The notes beneath the pieces were generated by a model. The model saw only the letters and a list, made by a program, of their open reading frames with translations. It did not search any database and was not told the DNA's origin. A stretch of 64,000 bases of DNA. Source: Nonomuraea harbinensis (GTDB lineage Bacteria > Actinomycetota > Actinomycetes > Streptosporangiales > Streptosporangiaceae). Numbering within the stretch: position 1 is the stretch's first letter; every line of letters begins with the position of its first letter. The DNA lies in assembly GCF_019396385.1 (NCBI RefSeq), contig NZ_JAHKRN010000021.1, positions 1-64,000 of the forward strand, written 5' to 3'. Position numbers and translations under genes: made by a program. Below are positions 56,798-64,000 of this stretch, in pieces.

Positions 56798-57624
56798 CGA
56801 CGTGTGAGGAGGTCCGGCTGGCGCTCGGCGCGCACGCGCTCGGCGCGCTCGACCCGCGGGAGGCCGAGGAGATCGACCTCCACCTGGCCACCTGCGAGGA
56901 GTGCGGCGGCGAGCTGGAGGAGCTGGCGGGCGTCGCCGGGTTCCTGGGCAAGGTGTCCGAGCGCGACGTCGAGCTGGTCGCCAGCCCGCCGCGGCGGGTG
57001 CTCGAACGGCTGCTCACCGACCGCGCCAGGCGGCGCAGGCGGGGCCGCGCGCTCATGGCCGTCGCGGCCGCGGCGGCGGTGGTGGGCGTGGGCGGCGTCG
57101 TGTGGTCCGCCATGCCCGGTGAGGCTCCGCCGGCCGCCTCGGCGCCGGCCGCCGAGCAGGCCAGCCAGTTCAGCGCCGGCGAGGGCGACGCGGCCCAGTC
57201 GGAGCTCGCCGAGGACAACAGCGCAGAGGCGCAGGACAGCGAGAAGCTCACCACCCGGCAGGAGTCCTCGCCGGCGCCTTCGGACTCGCGCGCGCCCGCC
57301 CCGCTGCGCTCCCCGCTGGGACGCGCGTTCACCGGCGCCGACGCCGGCTACCGGGCGACCGTGACCGCCGCGCCCGACGGCCGGCGCACGGATCTGATGG
57401 TGCAGGTCGAAGGGATCCCGCCCGGCACGGACTGCAGGCTCGTGGTCGTCGCCGCCGACGGCTCCCGCGAGCGGACCGAGCCGTGGCAGGTCACCCGCGA
57501 GATGTACGAGGACAACGCGGTCTTCCGGCACGAGACGCGCACCGCGATGGCCGACATCGCCGCGTTCGAGATCACCGATGCCGGCGGCGAGGTGCTGGTG
57601 CGGATCCCGGTGACAGGGAAGTAA
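56794..57624 (+). CDS. Zinc-binding anti-sigma factor, membrane-anchored
   Basis: A 276-residue single-pass protein. The N-terminal ZAS domain (EIDLHLATCEECGGELEELA: H-x3-C-x2-C) binds the sigma factor; residues ~80-105 (ALMAVAAAAAVVGVGGVVWS) span the membrane; a linker rich in A, E, S and P precedes an extracytoplasmic domain (YRATVTAAPDGRRTDLMVQV, CRLVVVAADGSRERTEPWQV). It should hold the upstream ECF sigma until a signal outside the cell is read. Start ATG 56794 overlaps the sigma stop. Confidence 0.92.
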   Translation: MTTCEEVRLALGAHALGALDPREAEEIDLHLATCEECGGELEELAGVAGFLGKVSERDVELVASPPRRVLERLLTDRARRRRRGRALMAVAAAAAVVGVGGVVWSAMPGEAPPAASAPAAEQASQFSAGEGDAAQSELAEDNSAEAQDSEKLTTRQESSPAPSDSRAPAPLRSPLGRAFTGADAGYRATVTAAPDGRRTDLMVQVEGIPPGTDCRLVVVAADGSRERTEPWQVTREMYEDNAVFRHETRTAMADIAAFEITDAGGEVLVRIPVTGK

Positions 57625-57652
57625 TCCGCGGGGCCGGTGGTTGCACCGGAAG

Positions 57653-58093
57653 ATGACCGGAGTGTGGATCGCGCTGGCCACGCTGGCGCTCGGAGCGGCG
57701 ATCGGGGTGATCAGGCTGCGCGCCGACGGACGCCTGCGCGACCGTGATCCCGGCGACCGGCTGGGAGCCGGCGAGCTGGGCGCGGAGCTGGGGGAGCGGG
57801 CCACGCTCGTGCAGTTCTCCACCGCCTTCTGCCAGCCGTGCCGCGCGACGCGCCGGATCCTCGCCGACGTGAGCGCGCTGGTCCCCGGCGTGGCGCACGT
57901 GGAGATCGACGCCGAGTCCAGGCTCGACCTCGTACGGCGGCTCGACGTGCTGCGCACCCCGACCGTCTTCGTGCTCGACGGCCGGGGAGCCATCGTGCGC
58001 AAGGCGTCAGGGCAGCCCAGGAAGGCCGACGTGCTCAACGCGCTCGCCGCGGTCGTGTCTCACGACCCGTCTCACAAGCCGGACGACATGTGA
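57653..58093 (+). CDS. Membrane-anchored thioredoxin-like protein
   Basis: About 146 residues: a helix (TGVWIALATLALGAAIGVIR) then a thioredoxin fold with the redox centre TLVQFSTAFCQPCRATRRIL (C-Q-P-C) and cis-Pro in LRTPTVFVLDGRGAIV. The CQPC centre and the sulfurtransferase operon that follows suggest a role in sulfur or thiol chemistry at the membrane. An upstream TTG at 57641 is an alternative start. Confidence 0.88.
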   Translation: MTGVWIALATLALGAAIGVIRLRADGRLRDRDPGDRLGAGELGAELGERATLVQFSTAFCQPCRATRRILADVSALVPGVAHVEIDAESRLDLVRRLDVLRTPTVFVLDGRGAIVRKASGQPRKADVLNALAAVVSHDPSHKPDDM

Positions 58094-58125
58094 CAGATGT
58101 CGAGACGCCGAGTAGTCTTCTCGGC

Positions 58126-58209
58126 ATGAACCCATCGACAGAGCTGCTGACGAAGCGGCGCGCGGTTGATTTCTGCCGCGTCGCGACCGCGCTCTGTCGC
58201 GCTGCCTGA
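58126..58209 (+). CDS. Cys-containing leader peptide
   Basis: A 27-codon ORF, MNPSTELLTKRRAVDFCRVA then TALCRAA, ending TGA at 58209, 62 nt before the DUF4395 gene. It has two Cys codons and the LLTKRRxVDxxRVxxxLCR shape of the short leader peptides found before sulfur-assimilation operons in actinomycetes. Ribosome stalling at Cys codons when cysteine is scarce would expose or hide the downstream message. Too short for ordinary gene calling. Confidence 0.75.
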   Translation: MNPSTELLTKRRAVDFCRVATALCRAA

Positions 58210-58271
58210 GGACGGTCTCGCGCGGACTTCCGATCCGCCTCTTCCCGACCCCCTTGCAGGAGCATCCCACG

Positions 58272-58685
58272 ATGCGTGCCGATCCCAGAGCGCTGCGCTT
58301 CGGCGCGGCCATGACCACTCTGATCCTCCTCCTCGTCCTGGTGACGGGCAGCGCCTGGCTGCTCGCCGCCCAGGCCGTGGTGTTCGCGTTCGGCATCGCG
58401 GGCAGATCACCGTACGGGATGCTTTTCGGGGCGTTCGTCAGGAGCGCCCCTAAGGAGACCGAAGACTCCCGCCCGCCGCGTTTCGCGCAGGGGGTGGGGC
58501 TGGTCTTCGCGGTCGCGGGGCTGGCCGGATTCGCCACCGGGATCATGTCGCTGGCCCTCGTGGCCACGGCCGCGGCCCTCCTCGCCGCATTCCTCAACGC
58601 AGCCTTCGGATTCTGCCTTGGCTGCGAAATGTATCTGCTGATCCGCCGTATATTGCCCGCCGCCAACATGGAGGTACCACAATGA
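58272..58685 (+). CDS. DUF4395 membrane protein
   Basis: A 137-residue membrane protein: PRALRFGAAMTTLILLLVLV, AAQAVVFAFGIAGRSPYGML, RFAQGVGLVFAVAGLAGFAT, AFLNAAFGFCLGCEMYLLIR. The late C-x-G-C-E is diagnostic of DUF4395, typically found next to sulfurtransferase and thioredoxin genes. Stop overlaps the sulfurtransferase ATG by 4 nt. Confidence 0.9.
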   Translation: MRADPRALRFGAAMTTLILLLVLVTGSAWLLAAQAVVFAFGIAGRSPYGMLFGAFVRSAPKETEDSRPPRFAQGVGLVFAVAGLAGFATGIMSLALVATAAALLAAFLNAAFGFCLGCEMYLLIRRILPAANMEVPQ

Positions 58686-59521
58686 GCCGCTCCGCCGTCC
58701 TGGTGGATGCCGACTGGGTCGAGGCCAACCTCGACACCCCTGGTGTCGTCTACGTCGAGGTCGACGAAGACACCAGCGCCTACGACAAGGGCCACATCCG
58801 TGGCGCAGTGAAGATCGACTGGAGGCAGGACCTGCAGGACCCGGTCCGCCGCGACTTCGTCGACAGGACCGGTTTCGAGGCGCTGCTCTCCGACCGCGGC
58901 ATCGCCAACGACGACACCGTGATCCTCTACGGCGGCAACAACAACTGGTTCGCGGCCTACGCCTACTGGTACTTCAAGCTGTACGGCCACGAGAACGTCA
59001 AGCTTCTCGACGGTGGCCGCAAGAAGTGGGAGCTGGAGTCCCGCGAGCTGGTCACCGACGTGCCGGAGCGTGCCAAGACCCAGTACGTCGTCGCCCAGGA
59101 GAACACGTCCATCCGCGCCTTCCGCGACGACGTGGTCGCCGCGATCGGCAAGCTCAACCTGGTCGACGTCCGCTCGCCCGACGAGTTCACCGGCAAGCTG
59201 ATCGCCCCCGCCCACCTGCCGCAGGAGTCGGCGCAGCGCGGCGGCCACGTGCCGACCGCCCGCAGCATCCCGTGGTCCAAGGCGGCCAACGACGACGGCA
59301 CCTTCAAGTCCGACGACGAGCTGCGCACCCTCTACACCGAGGCGGGCGTCGACTTCGGCAAGGACACCATCGCCTACTGCCGCATCGGCGAGCGTTCCGC
59401 CCACACCTGGTTCGTCCTGCACGAGCTGCTCGACCAGGAGAACGTGAAGAACTACGACGGTTCGTGGACCGAGTACGGCTCGCTCGTGGGCGTGCCGATC
59501 GAGCTGGGGGAGGCCCGATGA
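58682..59521 (+). CDS. Thiosulfate sulfurtransferase (rhodanese, CysA/SseA type)
   Basis: A 279-residue tandem rhodanese. The first domain (VYVEVDEDTSAYDKGHIRGA, DTVILYGGNNNWFAAYAYWY) is inactive; the second has the catalytic Cys in DTIAYCRIGERSAHTWFVLH (C-R-I-G-E-R). It moves sulfane sulfur from thiosulfate to thiol acceptors. Part of the leader-DUF4395-sulfurtransferase-DUF1416 operon with 4-nt overlaps on both sides. The homologue in Streptomyces and Mycobacterium is often named cysA. Confidence 0.95.
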   Translation: MSRSAVLVDADWVEANLDTPGVVYVEVDEDTSAYDKGHIRGAVKIDWRQDLQDPVRRDFVDRTGFEALLSDRGIANDDTVILYGGNNNWFAAYAYWYFKLYGHENVKLLDGGRKKWELESRELVTDVPERAKTQYVVAQENTSIRAFRDDVVAAIGKLNLVDVRSPDEFTGKLIAPAHLPQESAQRGGHVPTARSIPWSKAANDDGTFKSDDELRTLYTEAGVDFGKDTIAYCRIGERSAHTWFVLHELLDQENVKNYDGSWTEYGSLVGVPIELGEAR

Positions 59522-59817
59522 GCGCGCAGGGTTGCGGAGCGCCGGAGCAGACCATCGCGCTGCCGGCCGGGATCGATCTGTCCAACCAGGCGGTGATCCA
59601 GGGCAGGGTCACCGGCGTCGGCACCGCCTACGCGCGGCTGCTCGACCACACCGGCGAGTTCACCGGTGAGGTCGTGGTGTCCGACGAGGGAGTGTTCCGC
59701 TTCTTCGCCGGCCCCGGCGACTGGACCGTACGCATCATCGCGGGCGGCGGCGTCACCCGCGACGTCCAGGTGAGCGCCAAGCTCGGTGAGGTGTCCGAGC
59801 TGGCCGTCGCCGTCTGA
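59518..59817 (+). CDS. DUF1416 protein
   Basis: A 99-residue protein: SNQAVIQGRVTGVGTAYARL, LDHTGEFTGEVVVSDEGVFR, FFAGPGDWTVRIIAGGGVTR, a beta-sandwich-type DUF1416 domain that almost always follows the rhodanese gene in actinobacteria. Role unknown; starts at ATG 59518 overlapping the sulfurtransferase stop (ATGA). A hairpin arm interrupted by an IS element lies 11 nt downstream. Confidence 0.92.
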   Translation: MSAQGCGAPEQTIALPAGIDLSNQAVIQGRVTGVGTAYARLLDHTGEFTGEVVVSDEGVFRFFAGPGDWTVRIIAGGGVTRDVQVSAKLGEVSELAVAV

Positions 59818-59894
59818 TCGTCGATCGCCGAAGGGCCCGCGTCCTTCCCCTTCTCTTCTAGTGGTCGTCGCAACACCCCAGCTTGGGGAGTGCG

Positions 59895-61118
59895 ATGGAC
59901 TTCGAGATTCGGGAGGACCGGGAACGTACTCGGGGGCGCAGGGCTCTTTCCCGTGAGCGGGCGGCATGCTTGCGGCTCGTGCAGCGGGGCTTGAGTAACG
60001 AGGAGGCATGCCGGATCGTCGGCATCAATTCTCGAACGGGACGGCGATGGCGTAACGGACGCAATCCGACCGGCAAGCACGTGGGGGCGCTACCGATCAC
60101 ATCGGCGGCGCCCCCAGACGTGCGTGGCCGCTACCTGAACGAGACCGAGCGGATCCACATCGCTGATCGAGTGCGGGAGAAGGCGTCTATCCGGGAGATC
60201 GCGCGTGAGCTCGGCCGCGCGCCCTCCACCATCAGCCGGGAGATCCGCCGCAACCGGCACCCCGGCAACGGTCAGTACCGGCCACACGCGGCTCAGGCTC
60301 GCGCCAATGCGCGCCGGCCTCGCCCCAAGCCCGGCAAGATCGGGCAGAATCCCGAGTTACGGGCATACATTCAGGACCACCTGCACAAGCGCTGGAGTCC
60401 TGAGCAGATTTGCCAGAGTCTGCGCAAGAACTTCCCTGAGCGGACGGAGATGCATGTGTGCCACGAGACCGTCTACCAGGCGCTCTACGTCCAAGGCCGC
60501 GGCGAGCTGGGCCGCGAGTTGACCCGGGCGCTGCGCACCGGCCGCGCCATGCGCAAGCCCCGTCGTCTGGCCCAGCAGCGCCAGCCCCGCTACAGCACGC
60601 CCATGGTCATGATCAGCGAGCGTCCTGCCGAGGCCGACGACCGGGCCGTGCCCGGCCACTGGGAAGGTGACTGCATCATCGGCCAGAACGGCGCCTCGGC
60701 CATCGGCACCCTGGTCGAGCGCTCCACCCGCTACGTGATGCTCATCCACCTCCCGCACGGCCGCAGCGCCGAACTGATGCGCGAGGCTCTCACCCAGACC
60801 GTCACGACCCTGCCACGCCACCTGCTGCGATCCCTCACCTGGGACCAGGGATCAGAAATGGGCTCCCACGCCGCCTTCACCCTCGCCACCGACATCCCGG
60901 TCTACTTCTGCGACCCGGCCAGCCCATGGCAGCGAGGCTCCAACGAAAACACCAACGGCCTGCTCCGCCAGTACTTCCCCAAAGGCACAGACCTGTCCGT
61001 CCACACCCGCGACCAGCTCGACGCCGTCGCCGCCGAATTAGACTCCCGACCTCGCAAGACGCTCGACTGGGACACCCCGGCTGAACGCCTCGCAAAGCTT
61101 CTGGCGACCGGCGCCTGA
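59895..61118 (+). CDS. IS30 family transposase
   Basis: A 407-residue DDE transposase from ATG 59895 (GGGGAG site). N-terminal HTH (LSRERAACLRLVQRGLSNEE) and second HTH (KASIREIARELGRAPSTISR, EIRRNRHPGNGQYRPHAAQA), then catalytic residues: D in GHWEGDCIIGQ, D in SLTWDQGSEMG, E in NENTNGLLRQYFPKGTDLS. C-terminal end RKTLDWDTPAERLAKLL is typical. All three acidic residues and the length are intact, so the element may still move. Confidence 0.95.
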   Translation: MDFEIREDRERTRGRRALSRERAACLRLVQRGLSNEEACRIVGINSRTGRRWRNGRNPTGKHVGALPITSAAPPDVRGRYLNETERIHIADRVREKASIREIARELGRAPSTISREIRRNRHPGNGQYRPHAAQARANARRPRPKPGKIGQNPELRAYIQDHLHKRWSPEQICQSLRKNFPERTEMHVCHETVYQALYVQGRGELGRELTRALRTGRAMRKPRRLAQQRQPRYSTPMVMISERPAEADDRAVPGHWEGDCIIGQNGASAIGTLVERSTRYVMLIHLPHGRSAELMREALTQTVTTLPRHLLRSLTWDQGSEMGSHAAFTLATDIPVYFCDPASPWQRGSNENTNGLLRQYFPKGTDLSVHTRDQLDAVAAELDSRPRKTLDWDTPAERLAKLLATGA

Positions 61119-61242
61119 CCGAGGACCTGTTTCAGACGTTGATCAGTGGCTGTCTCCGGTAGGGGATGGTTTGTCGTACCTCCCTGGCATGATCGCTTGC
61201 CGTCCGAGGCATTCTGCTGCGATCTGATGGGAACTACAGGCA

Positions 61243-61605
61243 ATGACCACTGATGATGTCCGCAAGCGCGCCGTCCAACCCGAGGATCTCAGCCGGTACA
61301 TCGTCGACCGGCTCAACGCGGGCGATGTCGAAGGGCTGGTAGCGCTGTACGAACCGGACGCCGTGCTGGCGTTGCCGAACGGCCAAGTCGCCCAGGGGGC
61401 CGAAGAGATCCGCCAGGCATACGAGCACCTGGTCGCCGACGGACCCACCTTCTCCCCTGGGCAACAGCAGCCCACGCTGCGCAATGGAGATCTGGCGCTC
61501 ACCTCGGTGCGCTTGCCCGACGGCGGTATCACCGTCGAGGTGGCTCGCCGCCAGGATGACGGCACGTGGTTGTGGGTGATCGACCAGCCCAGCCTTCTGG
61601 GTTAG
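61243..61605 (+). CDS. SnoaL/NTF2-like passenger protein inside the IS
   Basis: A 120-residue NTF2-fold (DUF4440/YybH-like) protein: RYIVDRLNAGDVEGLVALYE, PDAVLALPNGQVAQGAEEIR, LRNGDLALTSVRLPDGGITV, GTWLWVIDQPSLLG. The cone-shaped fold serves as isomerase, hydrolase or ligand-binding domain; activity unknown. It lies between transposase and right end, in the same direction, 124 bp after the transposase stop, so could be cargo of the element. Confidence 0.85.
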   Translation: MTTDDVRKRAVQPEDLSRYIVDRLNAGDVEGLVALYEPDAVLALPNGQVAQGAEEIRQAYEHLVADGPTFSPGQQQPTLRNGDLALTSVRLPDGGITVEVARRQDDGTWLWVIDQPSLLG

Positions 61606-61606
61606 G

Positions 61607-61711
61607 TCAGAACCACTCGTTGATGGTGGCGTGGGTGACGACCTCAGCAGCCGCCGCTTCGTTCATCTCCTTGTCCAGCACTATGCCGAGGGTGATCTCG
61701 GTCGGCTTCAT
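61607..61711 (-). CDS. Possible 34-residue peptide
   Basis: MKPTEITLGIVLDKEMNEAA, then AAEVVTHATINEWF and TGA; antisense side of the IS cargo. It reads as a helix and could be the 5' end of a lost gene. Weak call. Confidence 0.3.
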   Translation of the reverse strand: MKPTEITLGIVLDKEMNEAAAAEVVTHATINEWF

Positions 61712-61742
61712 GTCACCCACGTTGGCCGATCCTCTGGCCTCC

Positions 61743-61787
61743 GGCTGGGTTCCGTCTTCCCCCAACGCGGGAACACGGAACCCAGCC
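61743..61787. terminator. Hairpin terminator within the IS cargo
   Basis: Perfect 13-bp stem GGCTGGGTTCCGT (61743-61755) with ACGGAACCCAGCC (61775-61787), 19-nt loop, about 140 nt after the SnoaL-like gene. Confidence 0.75.
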
Positions 61788-61883
61788 GTCTCGCTATGCT
61801 GACCGCTGCCAGTAAGTGATCACTGTGTTGCGACGACCCCTCGAATACGCCCCCGGACGCGGGCCCTTCGCGTGCGGCGGCTC

Positions 61884-62447
61884 TCAGAGTTTGGCCGGAT
61901 ACCGCATGAGCAGGGTGGCGTGGACGACGTCGGTGCCCGTCGCGCGGTAGACGTGCGGGACGTCCGAGCGCCACGAGATGTGCTCGCCCGGCCCCGCGGT
62001 CAGCGGGGCGTCCAGGGGCCCGGCCGCCAGGGTGCCGCTGAAGACCGTGACATGTTCCGTCGCCCCCTCCAGGTGGGCAGGTGAGTTCTGGGTGATCCCC
62101 GGAGGGACGCGCAGCCGGTAGAGCTCGTAGGTGACGTGATCGTCCTCGAAGAGCTCCATCAGCGCCGCCTCCACGGCGGTGCCGCGGACGTTCCGGGGCT
62201 CGGGCGGGGAGTCGAGTATCGCCCCGATGGGCACGCCGAGCTGGGCGGTGATGGCCCAGAGCGTCTCCAGAGTGGGGTTGCGGGTGCCGGTCTCGACGCC
62301 GGAGAGCGTGGCCTTGCCGATGCTCGCCCGCCTGGCGAGCTCCGACAGCGAGACCCCGCGCGCCTGGCGCAGCTGCCGCACCCGCTGCCCGATCACGCGC
62401 GGATCGATGTCCGGCGCGGGCCGCGAGTCCATGGAGCCATGATGCAT
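61884..62447 (-). CDS. XRE family regulator with C-terminal cupin
   Basis: About 187 residues from ATG 62447 (or 182 from ATG 62432). Residues ~15-70: HTH (RVRQLRQARGVSLSELARRA, SIGKATLSGVETGTRNPTLE, LWAITAQLGVPIG). C-terminal cupin: YELYRLRVPPGITQNSPAHL, EGATEHVTVFSGTLAAGPLD, GPGEHISWRSDVPHVYRATG. This architecture usually regulates amino-acid export or polyamine genes by ligand binding in the cupin. It is divergent from the membrane protein at 62539, its likely target. Confidence 0.92.
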   Translation of the reverse strand: MHHGSMDSRPAPDIDPRVIGQRVRQLRQARGVSLSELARRASIGKATLSGVETGTRNPTLETLWAITAQLGVPIGAILDSPPEPRNVRGTAVEAALMELFEDDHVTYELYRLRVPPGITQNSPAHLEGATEHVTVFSGTLAAGPLDAPLTAGPGEHISWRSDVPHVYRATGTDVVHATLLMRYPAKL

Positions 62448-62538
62448 CTCCGGGCCCGCGACCGCGCCGGGCTTCACGGTGGACCGGTTGCCCGGATGCG
62501 GCTGCGGCCGGTTGTGGCATCCCGCTACGATTCCACCG

Positions 62539-63840
62539 ATGTCCGGAACGTCTGGTGTGATGGCGCCGCCACGGCCCGGCCCAGCACCGGGCCGGCGGAT
62601 GCCGTCGCCGTTCTCACTGCCCATGCACACCCTGCGGCTCGCGGGGAAGTGCGCGCTGCCCCTCATCCTCTGGTTCTCCGCCGGCGAACTGGTCCGCTAC
62701 GTGCTGCTGTACGCGGGCACGGAGGTCGCCTACGGGGACTTCCGCCAGCTCCGCCTGGTCGCCGTGATGACGATCCTCACGCTGGTCGTGCTGGCCGCGA
62801 TGACCGTCACCACCGGCATGCTCCACAGCATGCGCGGCGCGCTCTGGGAGGTACGGGCGCGGGCCGCCGACGGGGTCGAGGACGAGCGGTTCTTCCGTAC
62901 GCTCGACCGGATGGCCCCCGCGTTCGCGGTCCTCTACCTCGCCTGGGGCTTCCACACCGAGGACGCGCGCGACTTCCAGCAGATGGACCTGCTGCACCAC
63001 TTCTACGACATGACCGAGGCCCAGTGGTTCGGCGAGGAGACCCACGTCGGCATGAGCCTGGCCGACCTCGACTGGCGGGTGTCGCTCGGCGCGATGGCGG
63101 TCACGTTCCTGCTGAAGACGCTCTTCGCCAAGCTGGTGGAGAAGGGCAAGGGCCGGTTCTACGGGTTCGCCGCCGCCTTCTCCGAGTTCGGCTTCGTCTT
63201 CTACGGGCTGAACGCGACGGTCGCCTTCGCCGACGCCCGCGCCGAGTGGACGGACAGCCGCGCGGCCGTCGCCGGCACCAGGCAGGCGCTGGCCGACGCC
63301 AAGGAGACGGTCCCGGCCTGGGAGGCCTTCACCGAGGCGTTCGGCGCCTTCTGGCCGCTGTTCCTGGACGCGGTGGCGGTCCCGCTGGCCTGGCTCACCG
63401 TGGCCATGCTCGTCTTCGGCGCCTTCTCCGACGAGGCGCGCACCCTGGTCAGGGGCACCCGCCTGGAGAAGGGCGTGGACCGGCTGGAAAGCAGCCACGA
63501 GATCACCCAGAAGTCGTTCCAGCACGTCACCAGCGGTTTCACCGACCGCTGGCTGCCGCTGGCCAACTCCCTGCGGATGATCGTCAGGGGTGGCGCCCCG
63601 CTGTTCGGCATGATGTGCCTGTGCTACGTGGCCTTGACCGTGGGGTCCCGCTACGGCGACCGCGCGGTCCGCACCCTCATCGGCTCCGAGGCCGACTGGG
63701 CCTGGATGTACCTGGGCGCGCCGGTCGGCTTCGTCCGAGACCTGCTGGTGACCACGCTGACCATGGCGCTCCTGGCGGCCACCTTCGACATCGCCGCCAC
63801 CCGCGCCCGGCTCCGCGGCGAGCCGCTCAACGCCTCCTGA
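62539..63840 (+). CDS. Large integral membrane protein of unknown function
   Basis: About 433 residues from ATG 62539. Helices appear at LAGKCALPLILWFSAGELVR, LVAVMTILTLVVLAAMTVTT, MAPAFAVLYLAWGF, SLGAMAVTFLLKTLFAKLVE, FWPLFLDAVAVPLAWLTVAM, APLFGMMCLCYVALTVGSR and FVRDLLVTTLTMALLAATFD, with a long charged segment between. I do not recognise a family. Its position opposite the XRE-cupin regulator suggests that it is controlled by it. Confidence 0.8.
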   Translation: MSGTSGVMAPPRPGPAPGRRMPSPFSLPMHTLRLAGKCALPLILWFSAGELVRYVLLYAGTEVAYGDFRQLRLVAVMTILTLVVLAAMTVTTGMLHSMRGALWEVRARAADGVEDERFFRTLDRMAPAFAVLYLAWGFHTEDARDFQQMDLLHHFYDMTEAQWFGEETHVGMSLADLDWRVSLGAMAVTFLLKTLFAKLVEKGKGRFYGFAAAFSEFGFVFYGLNATVAFADARAEWTDSRAAVAGTRQALADAKETVPAWEAFTEAFGAFWPLFLDAVAVPLAWLTVAMLVFGAFSDEARTLVRGTRLEKGVDRLESSHEITQKSFQHVTSGFTDRWLPLANSLRMIVRGGAPLFGMMCLCYVALTVGSRYGDRAVRTLIGSEADWAWMYLGAPVGFVRDLLVTTLTMALLAATFDIAATRARLRGEPLNAS

Positions 63841-64000
63841 ACGTCAGCTCGACCAGGTTGTCGATCCTGACCGCCTCCGAGTCCTTCTTGAACAGGTCGT
63901 CGATGGGAGTGTCCGAGCGGTACGAGCTCGGCCTGAAGGAGAGCTCCACCTCGTCCTTCACCTCGGTGGGCACCACGGCGACGCCCTGGATCCGATACTC
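63827..64000 (-). CDS. C-terminal part of a hypothetical protein (cut by window edge)
   Basis: The minus-strand frame entering at 64000 reads EYRIQGVAVVPTEVKDEVEL, FRPSSYRSDTPIDDLFKKDS, VRIDNLVELTFRRR and stops at 63827, overlapping the end of the upstream membrane gene by 14 nt (convergent). No family recognised from 57 residues. Confidence 0.55.
   Translation of the reverse strand, partial: EYRIQGVAVVPTEVKDEVELSFRPSSYRSDTPIDDLFKKDSEAVRIDNLVELTFRRR

Larger units (their letters stand above)
59860..61841. mobile_element. IS30-family element with passenger gene, 1,982 bp
   Basis: The ends are inverted repeats: AGTGGTCGTCGCAACAC (59860-59876) and GTGTTGCGACGACCCCT (61825-61841), 16 of 17 matching. 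Inside are an IS30 transposase (59895-61118), a SnoaL-like gene (61243-61605), a 34-codon minus-strand ORF and a hairpin terminator. Ordinary IS30 elements are 1.0-1.3 kb, so 0.7 kb is cargo. Flanks form a 16-bp inverted repeat; target duplication cannot be read with certainty. Confidence 0.8.
59829..61870. terminator. Split terminator: 16-bp inverted repeat interrupted by an IS30-type element
   Basis: CGAAGGGCCCGCGTCC (59829-59844) and GGACGCGGGCCCTTCG (61855-61870) are perfect reverse complements. They sit just after the stop of the DUF1416 gene (59817, plus) and just before that of the XRE-cupin gene (61884, minus), where a bidirectional terminator is expected. The two arms are now 2 kb apart with the IS between them. 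Confidence 0.75.

Overview
The window is very GC-rich, uses GTG/TTG starts freely and encodes many typical actinobacterial families (SARP-like STAND regulators, ECF sigma/anti-sigma pairs, GlnR, LigD polymerase, DUF6204, SCO4402-like and LmeA-like proteins). It reads as chromosomal DNA of a soil actinomycete, most likely a Streptosporangiaceae-type genus such as Nonomuraea. That taxon is my inference from protein character; there is no rRNA gene here to settle it.

Layout. (1) 0-8.2 kb is an accessory, eroded edge: a cut-off IS5-type transposase, two tRNA-Gly 3' relics each followed by a hairpin terminator, a broken integrase whose tail resembles a Shedu-type protein, three GNAT acetyltransferases, small hypotheticals, a dispersed ~36-bp repeat, a very short SepF-like protein, TetR/DUF6204 and a toxin-antitoxin pair with a broken toxin. 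(2) 8.4-20 kb mixes intact regulators, methyltransferases, an inositol-phosphatase-like protein and a BCCT transporter with an unusual number of genes that have lost internal segments and shifted frame (two-component pair, membrane protein, nucleotidyltransferase, VOC protein, amidohydrolase, beta-propeller). (3) 20-24 kb: ACC deaminase behind a perfect palindrome, an APH-type kinase, an alpha/beta hydrolase and an ECF sigma factor with a SnoaL-like tail. (4) 24-28.3 kb: a divergent aromatic meta-cleavage cluster (MarR, ACMSD-like decarboxylase, 4-oxalocrotonate tautomerase, semialdehyde dehydrogenase; opposite them an extradiol dioxygenase). (5) 28-43 kb: REP-like palindromes, LigD polymerase, a metal P-type ATPase/metallochaperone/FNR-like regulon with matching operators, a divergent L11-paralogue/MerR pair, DUF305, CstA, two secreted repeat proteins, DinB and PadR. 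(6) 43-47.7 kb: a biotin-uptake operon (BioY, acyl-CoA-ligase-like, thiolase-like, EcfA, EcfT). (7) 48-54.3 kb: DedA, hydrolase, FUSC transporter and a giant Crp-NB-ARC-TPR regulator. (8) 54.4-59.8 kb: a conserved core block with glnR, MoaD-like, LmeA-like, ECF sigma plus zinc anti-sigma, thioredoxin, a Cys-containing leader peptide, DUF4395, sulfurtransferase and DUF1416. (9) 59.8-61.9 kb: a 1,982-bp IS30-type element carrying a passenger gene and lying between the two arms of a 16-bp inverted repeat that probably was the terminator shared by the convergent flanking genes. (10) To 64 kb: an XRE-cupin regulator, a large membrane protein and a cut-off gene.

Most notable: the L11 paralogue that lacks the prolines of the thiostrepton site and shares an operator with a MerR regulator; two FNR-type boxes placed identically (22 nt before matching -10 hexamers) in front of the ATPase and the metallochaperone; the Crp-STAND-TPR fusion; the biotin operon with a catalytically atypical thiolase; and the IS30 element with cargo.
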